From Pseudomonas kribbensis (lineage in GTDB: Bacteria; Pseudomonadota; Gammaproteobacteria; Pseudomonadales; Pseudomonadaceae): 64,000 bases of DNA. Under the pieces are notes generated by a model that was not told the DNA's origin, did not search any database, and worked only from the letters and a program-made list of their open reading frames with translations. The stretch lies in NCBI RefSeq assembly GCF_003352185.1, contig NZ_CP029608.1, forward strand, positions 2,108,001-2,172,000, written 5' to 3'. Shown here piece by piece: positions 20,601 to 29,303 of the stretch (within the stretch, counting starts at the first letter, position 1; every line of letters starts with the position of its first letter). The translations under genes and the position numbers were made by a program.

Positions 20601-21749
20601 ATGCCCGCCTTCCAGGAATACTTCGACCCCAGCCACCAAATGGTCCGCGACAGCGTCAGACGTTTCGTCGAGCGCGAGGTCCTGCCGGACATCGATGCGT
20701 GGGAAGAAGCCGAAAGCTTCCCTCGTGAGCTATACCTCAAGGCCGGCGCGGCCGGCATCCTCGGCATCGGTTATCCCGAAGCGCTGGGCGGCAGTCACGA
20801 AGGTGACCTGTTCGCCAAGATCGCCGCCAGCGAAGAACTCATGCGTTGTGGCTCCGGCGGACTGGTCGCCGGGCTTGGTTCGCTGGATATCGGCTTGCCG
20901 CCCATCGTCAAATGGGCCAAGCCCGAAGTACGGGATCGCGTTGTGCCTCTGGTGCTCAGCGGCGAGAAGGTCAGTGCGCTGGCGGTGACCGAGCCGGGCG
21001 GTGGCTCCGACGTCGCCAGCCTGCAGACCCGCGCTGTACGCGATGGCGATCACTATCGGGTCAGCGGCAGTAAAACCTTCATCACCAGTGGCGTACGCGC
21101 GGATTACTACACCGTCGCGGTGCGCACCGGCGCGCCCGGTTTTGGCGGCATCAGCCTGCTGCTGATCGAGAAGGGCACACCGGGTTTCACCGTCGGCCGG
21201 CAACTGAAGAAAATGGGCTGGTGGGCGTCGGACACGGCTGAATTGTTCTTCGACGATTGCCGGGTGCCTGTGGGAAACCTGATCGGTTCGGAGAACATGG
21301 GCTTTGCCTGCATCATGGGCAACTTCCAGAGCGAGCGTCTGGCGTTGGCGCTGATGGCCAACATGACCGCGCAACTGGCGCTGGAAGAGAGCCTGAAATG
21401 GGCGCGGGAGCGTCAGGCGTTCGGCAAACCCATTGGCAAGTTCCAGGTGATCAAGCATCGCCTCGCGGAGATGGCCACGGCGCTCGAAGTCTCACGGGAG
21501 TTCACCTACCGGCAGGCGACGAAGATGGCGGCGGGGCAGAGCGTGATCAAGGAAATCTCCATGGCCAAGAACTTCGCCACGGACACTTCGGACCGCATCA
21601 CCAACGAAGCGGTGCAGATTCTCGGCGGGCTCGGTTATATGCGCGAAAGCCTGGTGGAGCGGCTGTACCGGGATAACCGCATCCTGTCGATTGGCGGCGG
21701 GACGCGGGAAGTGATGAACGAGATCATCAGCAAGCAGATGGGGCTTTAG
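20601..21749 (+). CDS. Acyl-CoA dehydrogenase
   Basis: 382-residue FAD-dependent acyl-CoA dehydrogenase of fatty acid or branched-chain catabolism. The FAD/substrate motif ALAVTEPGGGSDVASL, the SGSKTFITSGVRAD strand and the C-terminal QILGGLGYMRESLVERLYRD are all present. At the usual MCAD catalytic Glu site (YEGT) this protein has GGGT. A Glu instead lies in helix G (LALEESLKWARERQAFGK, E262/E263), the arrangement known for long-chain and isovaleryl-CoA dehydrogenases. It therefore probably acts on long-chain or branched acyl-CoA. The gene stands alone after recR and ends with a REP-type palindrome. Confidence 0.92.
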   Translation: MPAFQEYFDPSHQMVRDSVRRFVEREVLPDIDAWEEAESFPRELYLKAGAAGILGIGYPEALGGSHEGDLFAKIAASEELMRCGSGGLVAGLGSLDIGLPPIVKWAKPEVRDRVVPLVLSGEKVSALAVTEPGGGSDVASLQTRAVRDGDHYRVSGSKTFITSGVRADYYTVAVRTGAPGFGGISLLLIEKGTPGFTVGRQLKKMGWWASDTAELFFDDCRVPVGNLIGSENMGFACIMGNFQSERLALALMANMTAQLALEESLKWARERQAFGKPIGKFQVIKHRLAEMATALEVSREFTYRQATKMAAGQSVIKEISMAKNFATDTSDRITNEAVQILGGLGYMRESLVERLYRDNRILSIGGGTREVMNEIISKQMGL

Positions 21750-21753
21750 ATTT

Positions 21754-21784
21754 GATCGCTCCCACGCAGAGCGTGGGAGCGATC
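21754..21784. repeat. Perfect 14-bp inverted repeat (REP-like), convergent gene end
   Basis: GATCGCTCCCACGC and its exact complement are separated by a 3-nt AGA loop, between the convergent acyl-CoA dehydrogenase and apt genes. The GCTCCCACGC core is a common Pseudomonas extragenic palindrome. It has no T-tract. Confidence 0.75.
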
Positions 21785-21800
21785 GGAAGCGCGGGGCTGA

Positions 21801-22349
21801 TTACTTGTCAGTCAACGCAAACTGCGTCAGGCAGAACGTAGGAATCCCCATGTCTTCCAGACGCTGCGAACCACCCAGCTCCGGCAGATCGATGATCGCC
21901 GCCGCTTCATGAACGCGGGCGCCCATACGGCGGATCAGGTTGGCCGCCGCGATCAGCGTGCCGCCAGTGGCGATCAGGTCATCGAACATCACCACCGAAT
22001 CGCCTTCGCACAGGCTGTCGGCGTGCACTTCGAGGAACGCTTCGCCGTATTCGGTCGCGTAGCCTTCAGCCAGCACGTCCGCCGGCAGTTTGCCTTGCTT
22101 GCGGAACAGCACCAGCGGCTTGTTCAACTGATAGGCCAGCACCGAACCGATCAGAAAACCACGCGCGTCCATCGCGCCGATGTGCGTGAAGTCGGCTTCC
22201 ACATAGCGGTGGGCGAAGCTGTCCATCACCAGGCGCAGGGCCTTGGGCGACTGGAACAGCGGGGTGATGTCGCGAAAGATCACGCCCGGTTTCGGGAAAT
22301 CGATCACAGGGCGGATCAGGGATTTGATGTCGAAGGAGTCGAAGACCAT
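21801..22349 (-). CDS. apt: Adenine phosphoribosyltransferase
   Basis: 182-residue purine salvage enzyme making AMP from adenine and PRPP. The PRPP-binding loop [20 protein letters not shown] (about residues 124-143) is diagnostic. The N-terminal [16 protein letters not shown] and [12 protein letters not shown] segments match APRT. I chose the ATG at 22349 ([12 protein letters not shown]); the frame is open upstream but lacks a better start. It follows anr on the same strand with a 78-bp gap containing a 9-bp GC-rich stem. Confidence 0.95.
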   Translation of the reverse strand: MVFDSFDIKSLIRPVIDFPKPGVIFRDITPLFQSPKALRLVMDSFAHRYVEADFTHIGAMDARGFLIGSVLAYQLNKPLVLFRKQGKLPADVLAEGYATEYGEAFLEVHADSLCEGDSVVMFDDLIATGGTLIAAANLIRRMGARVHEAAAIIDLPELGGSQRLEDMGIPTFCLTQFALTDK

Positions 22350-22388
22350 CGTCGAGGTGTCCTGGCAGGGCTGCAAACGGCGCAGTAT

Positions 22389-22422
22389 ACCCGCGGCTGA
22401 AACGATACGCTCGGCCGCGGGT
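22389..22422 (-). terminator. GC-rich stem-loop after anr
   Basis: 9-bp perfect stem ACCCGCGGC/GCCGCGGGT with a 16-nt loop, just past the anr stop and 40 bp before apt. It lacks a T-tract, so it may be a weak or Rho-assisted terminator, or an RNA-stability element. Confidence 0.4.
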
Positions 22423-22427
22423 CGAGA

Positions 22428-23162
22428 TCAGACTTCGAGCGAGCCGCCAGCCAGGGCGCAGAGCTGGATCGGGTCGAGGATATGGATTTCCTTGCCCTCG
22501 GCGGCGATCAGTTCGTTCTGCTGGAAGCGGGTGAAGACCCGGGACACGGTTTCCACCGCCAGCCCCAGATAGTTGCCGATTTCATTGCGCGACATGCTCA
22601 GGCGGAACTGGTTGGCCGAGAAGCCGCGAGCGCGGAAACGCGCCGACAGGTTGACCAGAAACGTGGCGATGCGCTCGTCGGCAGTCTTCTTCGACAGCAG
22701 CAGCATCATTTGCTGGTCGTCGCGGATTTCCCGGCTCATCACGCGCATCAACTGACGGCGCAGTTGTGGCAGTTGCAGGGCCAGTTCGTCGAGGCGTTCG
22801 AACGGAATTTCGCACACCGAGGTGGTTTCCAGGGCCTGGGCGGAAACCGGGTGCTTCTCGGTGTCCATGCCGGACAGGCCGACCAGTTCGCTCGGCAAGT
22901 GGAAACCGGTCAGTTGTTCTTCGCCGGTATCGCTCAGGCTGAAGGTCTTCAGGGCGCCGGAGCGTACTGCATAAACGGAATCGAAGGTGTCGCCCTGGCG
23001 GAACAGGAACTCACCCTTTTTCAACGGGCGGCCACGTTTAACGATTTCGTCCAGCGCATCCATGTCTTCCAGATTCAGCGAAAGTGGCAGGCAGAGAGGG
23101 GCCAGGCTGCAATCCTTGCAATTAGCCTGGTTATGAGCGCGCAGTTTAACTGGCTCGGACAT
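22428..23162 (-). CDS. anr: Oxygen-sensing Crp/Fnr family regulator Anr
   Basis: 244-residue oxygen-labile [4Fe-4S] transcription factor that activates low-oxygen genes in Pseudomonas. Cluster cysteines C15, C18, C24 and C117 keep exactly the E. coli FNR spacing (3, 6 and 93 residues). The cAMP-like sensor domain is followed by a dimer helix and a C-terminal HTH with the recognition segment [17 protein letters not shown], whose E..SR residues read TTGAT half-sites. The location next to hemN and the cbb3 genes is the standard Pseudomonas arrangement. Likely targets in this window are hemN, ccoG and the second ccoNOQP operon, each with a matching box. Confidence 0.97.
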   Translation of the reverse strand: MSEPVKLRAHNQANCKDCSLAPLCLPLSLNLEDMDALDEIVKRGRPLKKGEFLFRQGDTFDSVYAVRSGALKTFSLSDTGEEQLTGFHLPSELVGLSGMDTEKHPVSAQALETTSVCEIPFERLDELALQLPQLRRQLMRVMSREIRDDQQMMLLLSKKTADERIATFLVNLSARFRARGFSANQFRLSMSRNEIGNYLGLAVETVSRVFTRFQQNELIAAEGKEIHILDPIQLCALAGGSLEV

Positions 23163-23317
23163 TTCTTAAATCCTTGTGGGAAAACACACATAAGGCGTAA
23201 GGGTAACCCAGGGGAGGACATTCAGGCCAGCCTGTGGCGAGATTGCCTCCACGGCATAAAGCCGCAGGGATGACGGCCGATAAACAGGTATCTGACGGCA
23301 TGCAAGGAACCGCTTCG

Positions 23318-23800
23318 ATGACTGCTATTGGCACGCTGACCCCCGGTAACAGTGGCGTTGCGTCGTTGCTGGAAAGTGCTGAAACCTCCGTTGACGATGA
23401 GTCAGGCACAGGCGCGGCATCGTTGGGAACCCCGACCTTGGTCGAGGGCGTCAAAGTGTCGCTGTCCGGTGCCGCCATTGCAAAATCCGCCGGTGTCGGC
23501 GGGAAAAACAGCGATATCGATGAAAGCGGCTTGCCGGAAAACGTCCAGCAATTGCTGAAGATGATTCGCAAGTTGCGCCAGCAGATCGCCGAAAAGAACG
23601 CCCAGATCAACGCGCTGATGGCTAACAAGACCCTCTCCAACGAAGAACGATTCGCCAAGATCGCGGCCCTCAAAGGCGCCATTTCTGCCCTCAACAACGG
23701 TCTGATTACCGCCAACCTGTCCCTGGCCAAGGTCATCGACCAATCGGGCCTGACCGCGGACCAGAACCTGAAAACCAATACCTTGCTGATGAAGAGCTAG
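23318..23800 (+). CDS. Small hypothetical protein between anr and hemN
   Basis: About 160 residues, not recognised as a named family. The first half is Ser/Gly/Ala-rich and probably disordered. Residues from about 85 form a strongly heptad-like segment (LPENVQQLLKMIRKLRQQ, then IAEKNAQINALMANK), probably a coiled coil, with no membrane segment. I chose the ATG at 23318 because AAGGAA precedes it; in-frame ATGs exist at 23270 and 23300. It converges on hemN and the two share a CTAG, so their stop codons overlap by 3 bp. I recall a hypothetical gene at the same place in PAO1. Function unknown. Confidence 0.75.
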   Translation: MTAIGTLTPGNSGVASLLESAETSVDDESGTGAASLGTPTLVEGVKVSLSGAAIAKSAGVGGKNSDIDESGLPENVQQLLKMIRKLRQQIAEKNAQINALMANKTLSNEERFAKIAALKGAISALNNGLITANLSLAKVIDQSGLTADQNLKTNTLLMKS

Positions 23801-25179
23801 ATCACCCGCGAGAAACGCTGGCGGTTCTGCTGTTCCAGATACGCGTCGAACACCATGCACACCGAGCGCACCAGCAGGCGCCCGGCAGGCAGCACATTGA
23901 TTCGTTCGCGATCCAGTTCGATCAAGCCGTCCTTTGCCATGCCTTGCAACTGCGGCCAGAGCGCGCAGAAGTAGCCCTGAAAATCAATGTTGAACTCGCG
24001 CTCGATCTCGGCGAAATCCAGGCTGAAATTGCAGATCAGTTGCTGAATCACTGCGCGGCGCAAGCGATCATCAGCGTTGCACACCAGGCCACGGCTGGTG
24101 GCCAGTTGCGCGCTGGCGAGGGTGTTCTGGTAGTGATTGAGGTCGCTGCTGTTCTGGCAGTACAAGTCGCCGATCTGGCTGATGGCCGACACGCCCAGAC
24201 CGATCAGGTCGCAATGACCATGGGTGGTGTAGCCCTGGAAGTTGCGTTGCAGGGTCGATTCTTCCTGGGCAATCGCCAGTTCATCGTCGGGCAGGGCGAA
24301 GTGGTCCATGCCGATGTAGCGGTAGCCGGCGGCGGTCAGTTGTTCGATGGTGCGTTGCAGCATTTCCAGCTTTTGCGTCGGGCTCGGCAGTTCGTTGCCG
24401 TTGATCCGCCGCTGCGGCATGAAGCGTTCCGGCAGGTGCGCGTAGTTGAACACCGAGAGCCGGTCCGGTTGCAGGCTGATGACTTCCTCGACGGTGCGGG
24501 CGAAATTGTCCGGGGTCTGCTTGGGCAGGCCGTAGATCAGGTCGATGTTGATCGAGCGAAATTGCAGGGTGCGCGCCGCGTCGATCACCGCGCGGGTTTC
24601 TTCCAGGCTTTGCAGGCGATTGACTGCGCGTTGCACCGCCGGGTCGAGATCTTGCAGGCCGATGCTGACCCGGTTGAAGCCCAGCTCTCGCAGCAGGCCC
24701 ATGGTCGACCAGTCGGCTTCGCGCGGGTCAATCTCGATGCCGTAATCGCCGGAGTCGTCATCCAGCAAATTGAAATGCTTGCGCAGATGCGCCATCAACT
24801 GCCGCAACTCGTCATGGCTGAGAAAGGTCGGGGTGCCGCCGCCGAAGTGCAGTTGCTCGACTTTCTGCGCCGGGTCGAGGTGGCAGGCGATCAACTGGAT
24901 TTCCTGCTCGAGCCGTTGCAGGTACGGCAGGGCGCGGCCGCGGTCCTTGGTGATGACCTTGTTGCAGGCGCAGTAGTAACAGATATTCGCGCAGAACGGC
25001 ACATGCACATACAGCGACAGAGGGCGCAGCGCCTTGCGGCTGTCGCGCAGGGCGTGGAACAGGTCGAAGGTGCCGACCTGACTGTTGAATTGCACGGCCG
25101 TCGGGTACGAGGTGTAGCGCGGCCCCGCCAGGTCGTAGCGGCGGATCAAATCGGTGTCCCAACGAATGGCGTCGAGCAT
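23797..25179 (-). CDS. hemN: Oxygen-independent coproporphyrinogen III oxidase
   Basis: 460-residue radical SAM enzyme that converts coproporphyrinogen III to protoporphyrinogen IX without oxygen, supplying haem to the nearby cbb3 oxidases. The cluster motif is CANICYYC (C63, C67, C70) followed by ACN; GGGTPTFL and NIDLIYGLPKQT are HemN hallmarks, as is the C-terminal HemN domain. The ATG at 25179 follows GGGGGAA. A perfect Anr box sits 65 bp upstream with a suitable -10, indicating direct oxygen-limited induction. Confidence 0.97.
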   Translation of the reverse strand: MLDAIRWDTDLIRRYDLAGPRYTSYPTAVQFNSQVGTFDLFHALRDSRKALRPLSLYVHVPFCANICYYCACNKVITKDRGRALPYLQRLEQEIQLIACHLDPAQKVEQLHFGGGTPTFLSHDELRQLMAHLRKHFNLLDDDSGDYGIEIDPREADWSTMGLLRELGFNRVSIGLQDLDPAVQRAVNRLQSLEETRAVIDAARTLQFRSINIDLIYGLPKQTPDNFARTVEEVISLQPDRLSVFNYAHLPERFMPQRRINGNELPSPTQKLEMLQRTIEQLTAAGYRYIGMDHFALPDDELAIAQEESTLQRNFQGYTTHGHCDLIGLGVSAISQIGDLYCQNSSDLNHYQNTLASAQLATSRGLVCNADDRLRRAVIQQLICNFSLDFAEIEREFNIDFQGYFCALWPQLQGMAKDGLIELDRERINVLPAGRLLVRSVCMVFDAYLEQQNRQRFSRVI

Positions 25180-25215
25180 GCGGGCATTCCCCCGGATAGG
25201 CTGGCAGTGTGAGCG

Positions 25216-25257
25216 AGTCTAGGGGAGGGCGCGGCGGGGCATCTTGATTTGTATCAA
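25216..25257 (-). promoter_or_regulatory. Anr-dependent promoter of hemN
   Basis: The palindrome TTGATTTGTATCAA (25244-25257) is a perfect match to TTGAT-N4-ATCAA, the Fnr/Anr consensus. On the minus strand a -10-like TAGACT lies at 25221-25216. It predicts a start near 25209, so the box is centred at about -41.5, the classical class II activator position. Confidence 0.85.
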
Positions 25258-25286
25258 CGGGGAGGATTTGTATAAGTCATGCGGCC

Positions 25287-25365
25287 CCATCGCGAGCAGG
25301 CTCGCTCCCACAGGAGATTTTTGGTGTTCACTCGATCAATGTGGGAGCGAGCTTGCTCGCGAAGG
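25287..25365. repeat. Pair of inverted REP palindromes (BIME)
   Basis: Two Pseudomonas REP units face each other: 25287-25312 (CGCGAGCAGGCTCGCTCCCA core) and 25340-25365 (TGGGAGCGAGCTTGCTCGCG core), separated by about 27 bp. They lie between the hemN promoter and the end of the TauE/SafE-like gene, a typical intergenic site. Confidence 0.9.
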
Positions 25366-25378
25366 CCGCACCGCCGAT

Positions 25379-26062
25379 TTAATGCCCCATCAGCCAGTGC
25401 TGGTGCGGCCCCGGCAGGGTCCAGATACCGAACAGGATCACCAGCAGACCGCCGGCCATGCGCACGCTGCGTTTGCGCAACAGCGCCGTGACCCGCTCGG
25501 CTGCCAACCCGGTGGCGAGTAAAACCGGCCAGGTGCCGAGCCCGAAGGCGAGCATCAGCAAGGCACTGTCCAGCGCATTGCCCTGACTGGCCGACCACAG
25601 CAACGTGCTGTAAACCAGCCCGCACGGCAGCCAGCCCCACAGCGCGCCGAGCAGCAAGGCCCGGGACAGGCTCGACACCGGCAACAAGCGGTTGGCCATT
25701 GGTTGAATGTAGCGCCAGAGTCCGCGACCGAGGCTTTCAATGCGGGTCAGGCCGCTCCACCATCCGGCCAGGTACAAGCCCATGGCGATCAGCAGCAACC
25801 CGGCGAGTACGCGCATGAACAACGCCGCCGGACTGTTGGCCACTGCCCATCCCGCCAGCCCGATCAGCAATCCCGCCGTGGCATAACTGAGAATCCGTCC
25901 GAGGTTGTACGCCAGCAGCAGTCGAAAGCGTCGGCTGCGTTGTTCCTTGGGAATCGCCAAGGTCAGCGCGCCCATCAACCCGCCGCACATGCCCAGACAA
26001 TGCCCGCCGCCGAGCAGGCCGAGAATCAGCGCAGACACCAGCAGCGGCGCCAGTTCAAGCAT
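25379..26062 (-). CDS. Sulfite exporter TauE/SafE family membrane protein (cbb3 gene cluster)
   Basis: 227-residue polytopic membrane protein with about six hydrophobic segments. The N-terminal GLLGGGHCLGMCGGLMGAL motif with H and two Cys is typical of the TauE/SafE/CcoA-neighbour family that often follows ccoS. The His/Cys pattern suggests a metal, possibly copper, but this is inference. The start at 26062 overlaps the ccoS stop by 8 bp, so it is the last gene of the ccoGHIS operon. In PAO1 the equivalent position is, from memory, PA1547. Confidence 0.85.
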   Translation of the reverse strand: MLELAPLLVSALILGLLGGGHCLGMCGGLMGALTLAIPKEQRSRRFRLLLAYNLGRILSYATAGLLIGLAGWAVANSPAALFMRVLAGLLLIAMGLYLAGWWSGLTRIESLGRGLWRYIQPMANRLLPVSSLSRALLLGALWGWLPCGLVYSTLLWSASQGNALDSALLMLAFGLGTWPVLLATGLAAERVTALLRKRSVRMAGGLLVILFGIWTLPGPHQHWLMGH

Positions 26063-26267
26063 GGGGTGGCGCCTTGTCGTCCGGTTTTGTCGGGTTGGCT
26101 TCGTCCACGGCGGCGGTGTGCTTCGGGTCCTGGTCATCGAACAGGATGCTGTGGGCCGGGCCGTCGAGGTCGTCGTACTGACCACTGTCCACCGCCCAGA
26201 AGAAGATGTAGACGGCGATGGCCACGATCAGCAGCGCGGCCGGAATCATCACGTAGAGAGCTGGCAT
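26055..26267 (-). CDS. ccoS: cbb3-type cytochrome oxidase assembly protein CcoS
   Basis: 70-residue protein with one N-terminal transmembrane helix (MPALYVMIPAALLIVAIAVY) and then FFWAVDSGQYDDLDGPAHSI, the diagnostic CcoS motif in which an acidic stretch follows the membrane segment. It is needed to mature the haem/copper cofactors of cbb3 oxidase. I chose the ATG at 26267; the frame is open upstream but the family starts here. It overlaps its downstream neighbour by 8 bp and lies 22 bp after ccoI. Confidence 0.93.
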   Translation of the reverse strand: MPALYVMIPAALLIVAIAVYIFFWAVDSGQYDDLDGPAHSILFDDQDPKHTAAVDEANPTKPDDKAPPHA

Positions 26268-26289
26268 CTGTACTCCATGTCCGCGCGGC

Positions 26290-28740
26290 TCAGGCCGGCA
26301 GCGGGCGGGTTTCTGACGAGGCGTTGACGGCCGGCGCACTCGGCAGGCGAGTCAGGCGCAGGGCGTTGAGCACCACGGTCAGCGAACTGATCGACATGCC
26401 GACGGCGGCCCATACCGGAGTGATCCAGCCGAGGGCGGCGAACGGCAACATGAGGCCATTGTACAGCGCGGCCCACAACAGGTTCTCGATGATCACCCGG
26501 CGTGTGCGGCGGGCGAGCGTGAAGGCTTGCACCAGCGCGTCGAGCCGGTTGGACAGCAGCACCGCGTCGGCACTGGTTTTCGCCAGATCCGTGGCCGAGC
26601 CCATGGCCACGCTGATGTCCGCAGCGGCCAGCACCGGCACGTCGTTGACCCCGTCGCCGAGCATCAACACCTTGCGGCCATCCTTGTGCAGTTGTTGCAG
26701 CACTTGCAGCTTGTCGTCCGGGCGCAGGCCGCCCCGGGCCTCGTCGATGCCCAGTTCGGCGGCGACACTGGCGACCATCGGCGAACTGTCACCCGACAGC
26801 AGCAACGTGTGCCAGCCGCGGGCCTTGCACGCGGCGAGCAGGGCCGGAGCGTCGTCGCGCAGACGGTCGTCGAGGGCGAACCAGGCCAGCGGTCCATTGC
26901 TGTCGCCGAGCAACAACCATTGGCCCGGTTCGTCGGGCATCTTCGGGACGGGAACACTGCTGAGATCACAGACAAATTCCGCCTGGCCAATACGCAAGCG
27001 CTGTTCGCCGACCAGACCTTCAAGGCCCAGTCCCGGCGTACTGTGAACCTCTTCGGCGGCCAGCGGCGCCCGGCCAAAGGCGCGGGCAATCGGGTGTTCC
27101 GAACGATTCTCCAGCGCGGCGGCGAGGCTCAGGCACTGATCGCTGTCGAGGGCGCCGAGCGGGCGGATCGAGCGCAGCACCAGTCGGCCTTCGGTAAGGG
27201 TGCCGGTCTTGTCGAAGATCACCGTGTCGATCTGGTTCAGGCCTTCCAGCACATGGCCACGGGTCAGCAGCAGGCCGAGTTTGTGCAGGGTGCCGGTGGC
27301 GGCGGTGAGGGCGGTCGGCGTCGCCAGTGACAGTGCGCACGGGCAAGTGGCGACCAACATGGCGAGAACGATCCAGAACGCCCGCGAAGAATCCAGCTCC
27401 CACCACAGCAGCCCGATGGCGGCCGCCGCGATCAACGACAGCAACAGAAACCATTGAGCGGCGCGGTCGGCGATTTCCGCCAGTCGTGGTTTTTCCGCCT
27501 GGGCGCGATCCAGCAGGCGAACGATGGCCGACAACCGCGTGTCCTGACCCAGCGCCTGCACTTCGACGGTCAGCGCACCTTCCACATTCAGCGTGCCGGC
27601 GGTGACGGCATCGCCCATCGTGCGTGGTTGCGGCAGGTATTCGCCGGTCAGCAGCGATTCATCAATGCTCGACTGGCCGTCGAGGATCTTGCCGTCCGCC
27701 GGCAGCACAGAACCCGGTTGAACCAGCACCCGGTCGCCAAGGCGCAGTTCGCTGAGCAGAATGCGCTCGCTCTGGCCGGCGTCGTCGAGGCGCAAGCACG
27801 AGGCGGGCAACAGATTGACCAGTTGCGCGGTGGCAGCGGCGGTGCGTTCCCGGGCGCGGCGTTCCAGATAGCGCCCCGCCAAGAGGAACAGCGCAAACAT
27901 GCCCACCGCGTCGAAATACAGCTCGCCGACCCCGGTGATCGAGGTCCAGATCCCGGCGACATACGCCGCGCCGATCGCCAGCGATACCGAAACGTCCATC
28001 GTCAGGTGGCGAGTACGCAAGTCGCGCATCGCACCTTTGAAAAACGGCGCGCAGCTGTAGAACACAATCGGCGTGGTGAGGAACAGCGCGACCCAGCGCA
28101 GGATGGTGTGCAGCTCGGGGCTGAGGTCGATGTTGAATTCCGGCCAGGTGGCCATGGTCGCCATCATCGCCTGGAACCACAGCAGTCCGGCGACGCCGAG
28201 TTGGCGCAAGGCGAGGCGGTTTTCGCTGGCCAGTTGTTCGCTGGCGCGGTCGGCCTGATACGGGTGCGCGGCGTAGCCGATGTGGCGCAGTTCGCCGAGG
28301 ATCTGGCTCAGCGGCAGTTGGGCGTCAGCCCAGCGTACGTGCAAGCGATGGTTGGACAGGTTCAGCCGCGCCTCGGCCACGGCGGGCAGCGTGCGCAGGT
28401 GTTTTTCGATCAGCCAGCCGCACGCGGCGCAACTGATGCCTTCCATCAACAGCGTGGTTTCGGCCAGTTCGCCTTCGTGGCGCACGAAAGGTTGCTGCAC
28501 GTCGGCGCGGTCATACAGCGCCAGTTCGTCCACCAGTTGCACCGGCAGCGCCTCGGGGTTGGCCGAGGCTTCGCTGCGATGCTGGTAATAGCTTTCGAGC
28601 CCGCCGGCGACGATGGCTTCGGCCACGGCCTGACAGCCCGGGCAGCAGAACTCGCGGGACTCCCCGAGCACGACAGCGGTGAAACGGCTGCCCGTCGGAA
28701 CGGGCAGGGCGCAGTGGTAACAGGGGAGTGGGGTGGTCAT
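26290..28740 (-). CDS. ccoI: Copper-transporting P-type ATPase CcoI
   Basis: 816-residue P1B ATPase that exports copper for cbb3 oxidase assembly. The N-terminal putative metal-binding domain has CYHC and CCPGC motifs, followed by an HMA domain with GISCAACGW. The ion-channel CPC motif is in TCPCALSLATP, the phosphorylated Asp is in DKTGTLTEG, and GDGVNDVPVL is the hinge. There are about eight transmembrane helices. It lies between ccoH and ccoS in the accessory operon. The length and double N-terminal cysteine domain are typical of FixI/CcoI rather than CopA. Confidence 0.95.
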   Translation of the reverse strand: MTTPLPCYHCALPVPTGSRFTAVVLGESREFCCPGCQAVAEAIVAGGLESYYQHRSEASANPEALPVQLVDELALYDRADVQQPFVRHEGELAETTLLMEGISCAACGWLIEKHLRTLPAVAEARLNLSNHRLHVRWADAQLPLSQILGELRHIGYAAHPYQADRASEQLASENRLALRQLGVAGLLWFQAMMATMATWPEFNIDLSPELHTILRWVALFLTTPIVFYSCAPFFKGAMRDLRTRHLTMDVSVSLAIGAAYVAGIWTSITGVGELYFDAVGMFALFLLAGRYLERRARERTAAATAQLVNLLPASCLRLDDAGQSERILLSELRLGDRVLVQPGSVLPADGKILDGQSSIDESLLTGEYLPQPRTMGDAVTAGTLNVEGALTVEVQALGQDTRLSAIVRLLDRAQAEKPRLAEIADRAAQWFLLLSLIAAAAIGLLWWELDSSRAFWIVLAMLVATCPCALSLATPTALTAATGTLHKLGLLLTRGHVLEGLNQIDTVIFDKTGTLTEGRLVLRSIRPLGALDSDQCLSLAAALENRSEHPIARAFGRAPLAAEEVHSTPGLGLEGLVGEQRLRIGQAEFVCDLSSVPVPKMPDEPGQWLLLGDSNGPLAWFALDDRLRDDAPALLAACKARGWHTLLLSGDSSPMVASVAAELGIDEARGGLRPDDKLQVLQQLHKDGRKVLMLGDGVNDVPVLAAADISVAMGSATDLAKTSADAVLLSNRLDALVQAFTLARRTRRVIIENLLWAALYNGLMLPFAALGWITPVWAAVGMSISSLTVVLNALRLTRLPSAPAVNASSETRPLPA

Positions 28741-28752
28741 CAGGAGAGTTGC

Positions 28753-29292
28753 TTACTTGTCCAGGTCTTCCGCGCCTTGCAGTGGTTCGTCACCGAGCAG
28801 CAGATCCTTGTCATGGCTGACCACTTCTTCCTCGAACATGCGCCACACCTGGTCACCCTGCGAACCGAGCAACTCGACAAAACGCCGGCCTTCAACCTTG
28901 TCGTTCACCTGGCCAATGTAACGGCCCTGCTCGGTTTCGCTGCGGGTCAGGACAATCTTGCGATCCTTGTCCGGCTGGGTCGGCGAGATCAGGTTCAGTT
29001 CCAGGGTTTTCGGCTGGCTGTCGCCACTCAGGCGCAGATCAACTTCACCGGTCACGTCATCCAGATGCACGTTGGCGCGCATCTTCAGGTTCTGCGCGAG
29101 CATTTCACGGTCCAGCGAACGGTTGATGCCCTTGCCGGCCTCGTAGTAGTTGTCGTTGACCAGGTTGTCCGGGTTGTTCACCGCGATGGTCACCATGGAC
29201 AGCGTCAGGGTCACCGAGCAAGCGAGGATTCCGATGATGATCCACGGCCAGAGATGCTTGTACCAGGGGCTTGCGGCGTTTGCTGCGGGCAT
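28753..29292 (-). CDS. ccoH: cbb3 oxidase assembly protein CcoH (FixH)
   Basis: 179-residue protein with one N-terminal transmembrane helix (WPWIIIGILACSVTLTLSMV) and a periplasmic FixH domain (NPDNLVNDNYYEAGKGINR). FixH/CcoH stabilises the cbb3 complex during assembly. I chose the ATG at 29292 (MPAANAAS, with GAGA upstream) over an in-frame TTG at 29307 that would overlap ccoG. It lies between ccoG and ccoI. Confidence 0.92.
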   Translation of the reverse strand: MPAANAASPWYKHLWPWIIIGILACSVTLTLSMVTIAVNNPDNLVNDNYYEAGKGINRSLDREMLAQNLKMRANVHLDDVTGEVDLRLSGDSQPKTLELNLISPTQPDKDRKIVLTRSETEQGRYIGQVNDKVEGRRFVELLGSQGDQVWRMFEEEVVSHDKDLLLGDEPLQGAEDLDK

Positions 29293-29303
29293 GTTCAGTT
29301 CTC

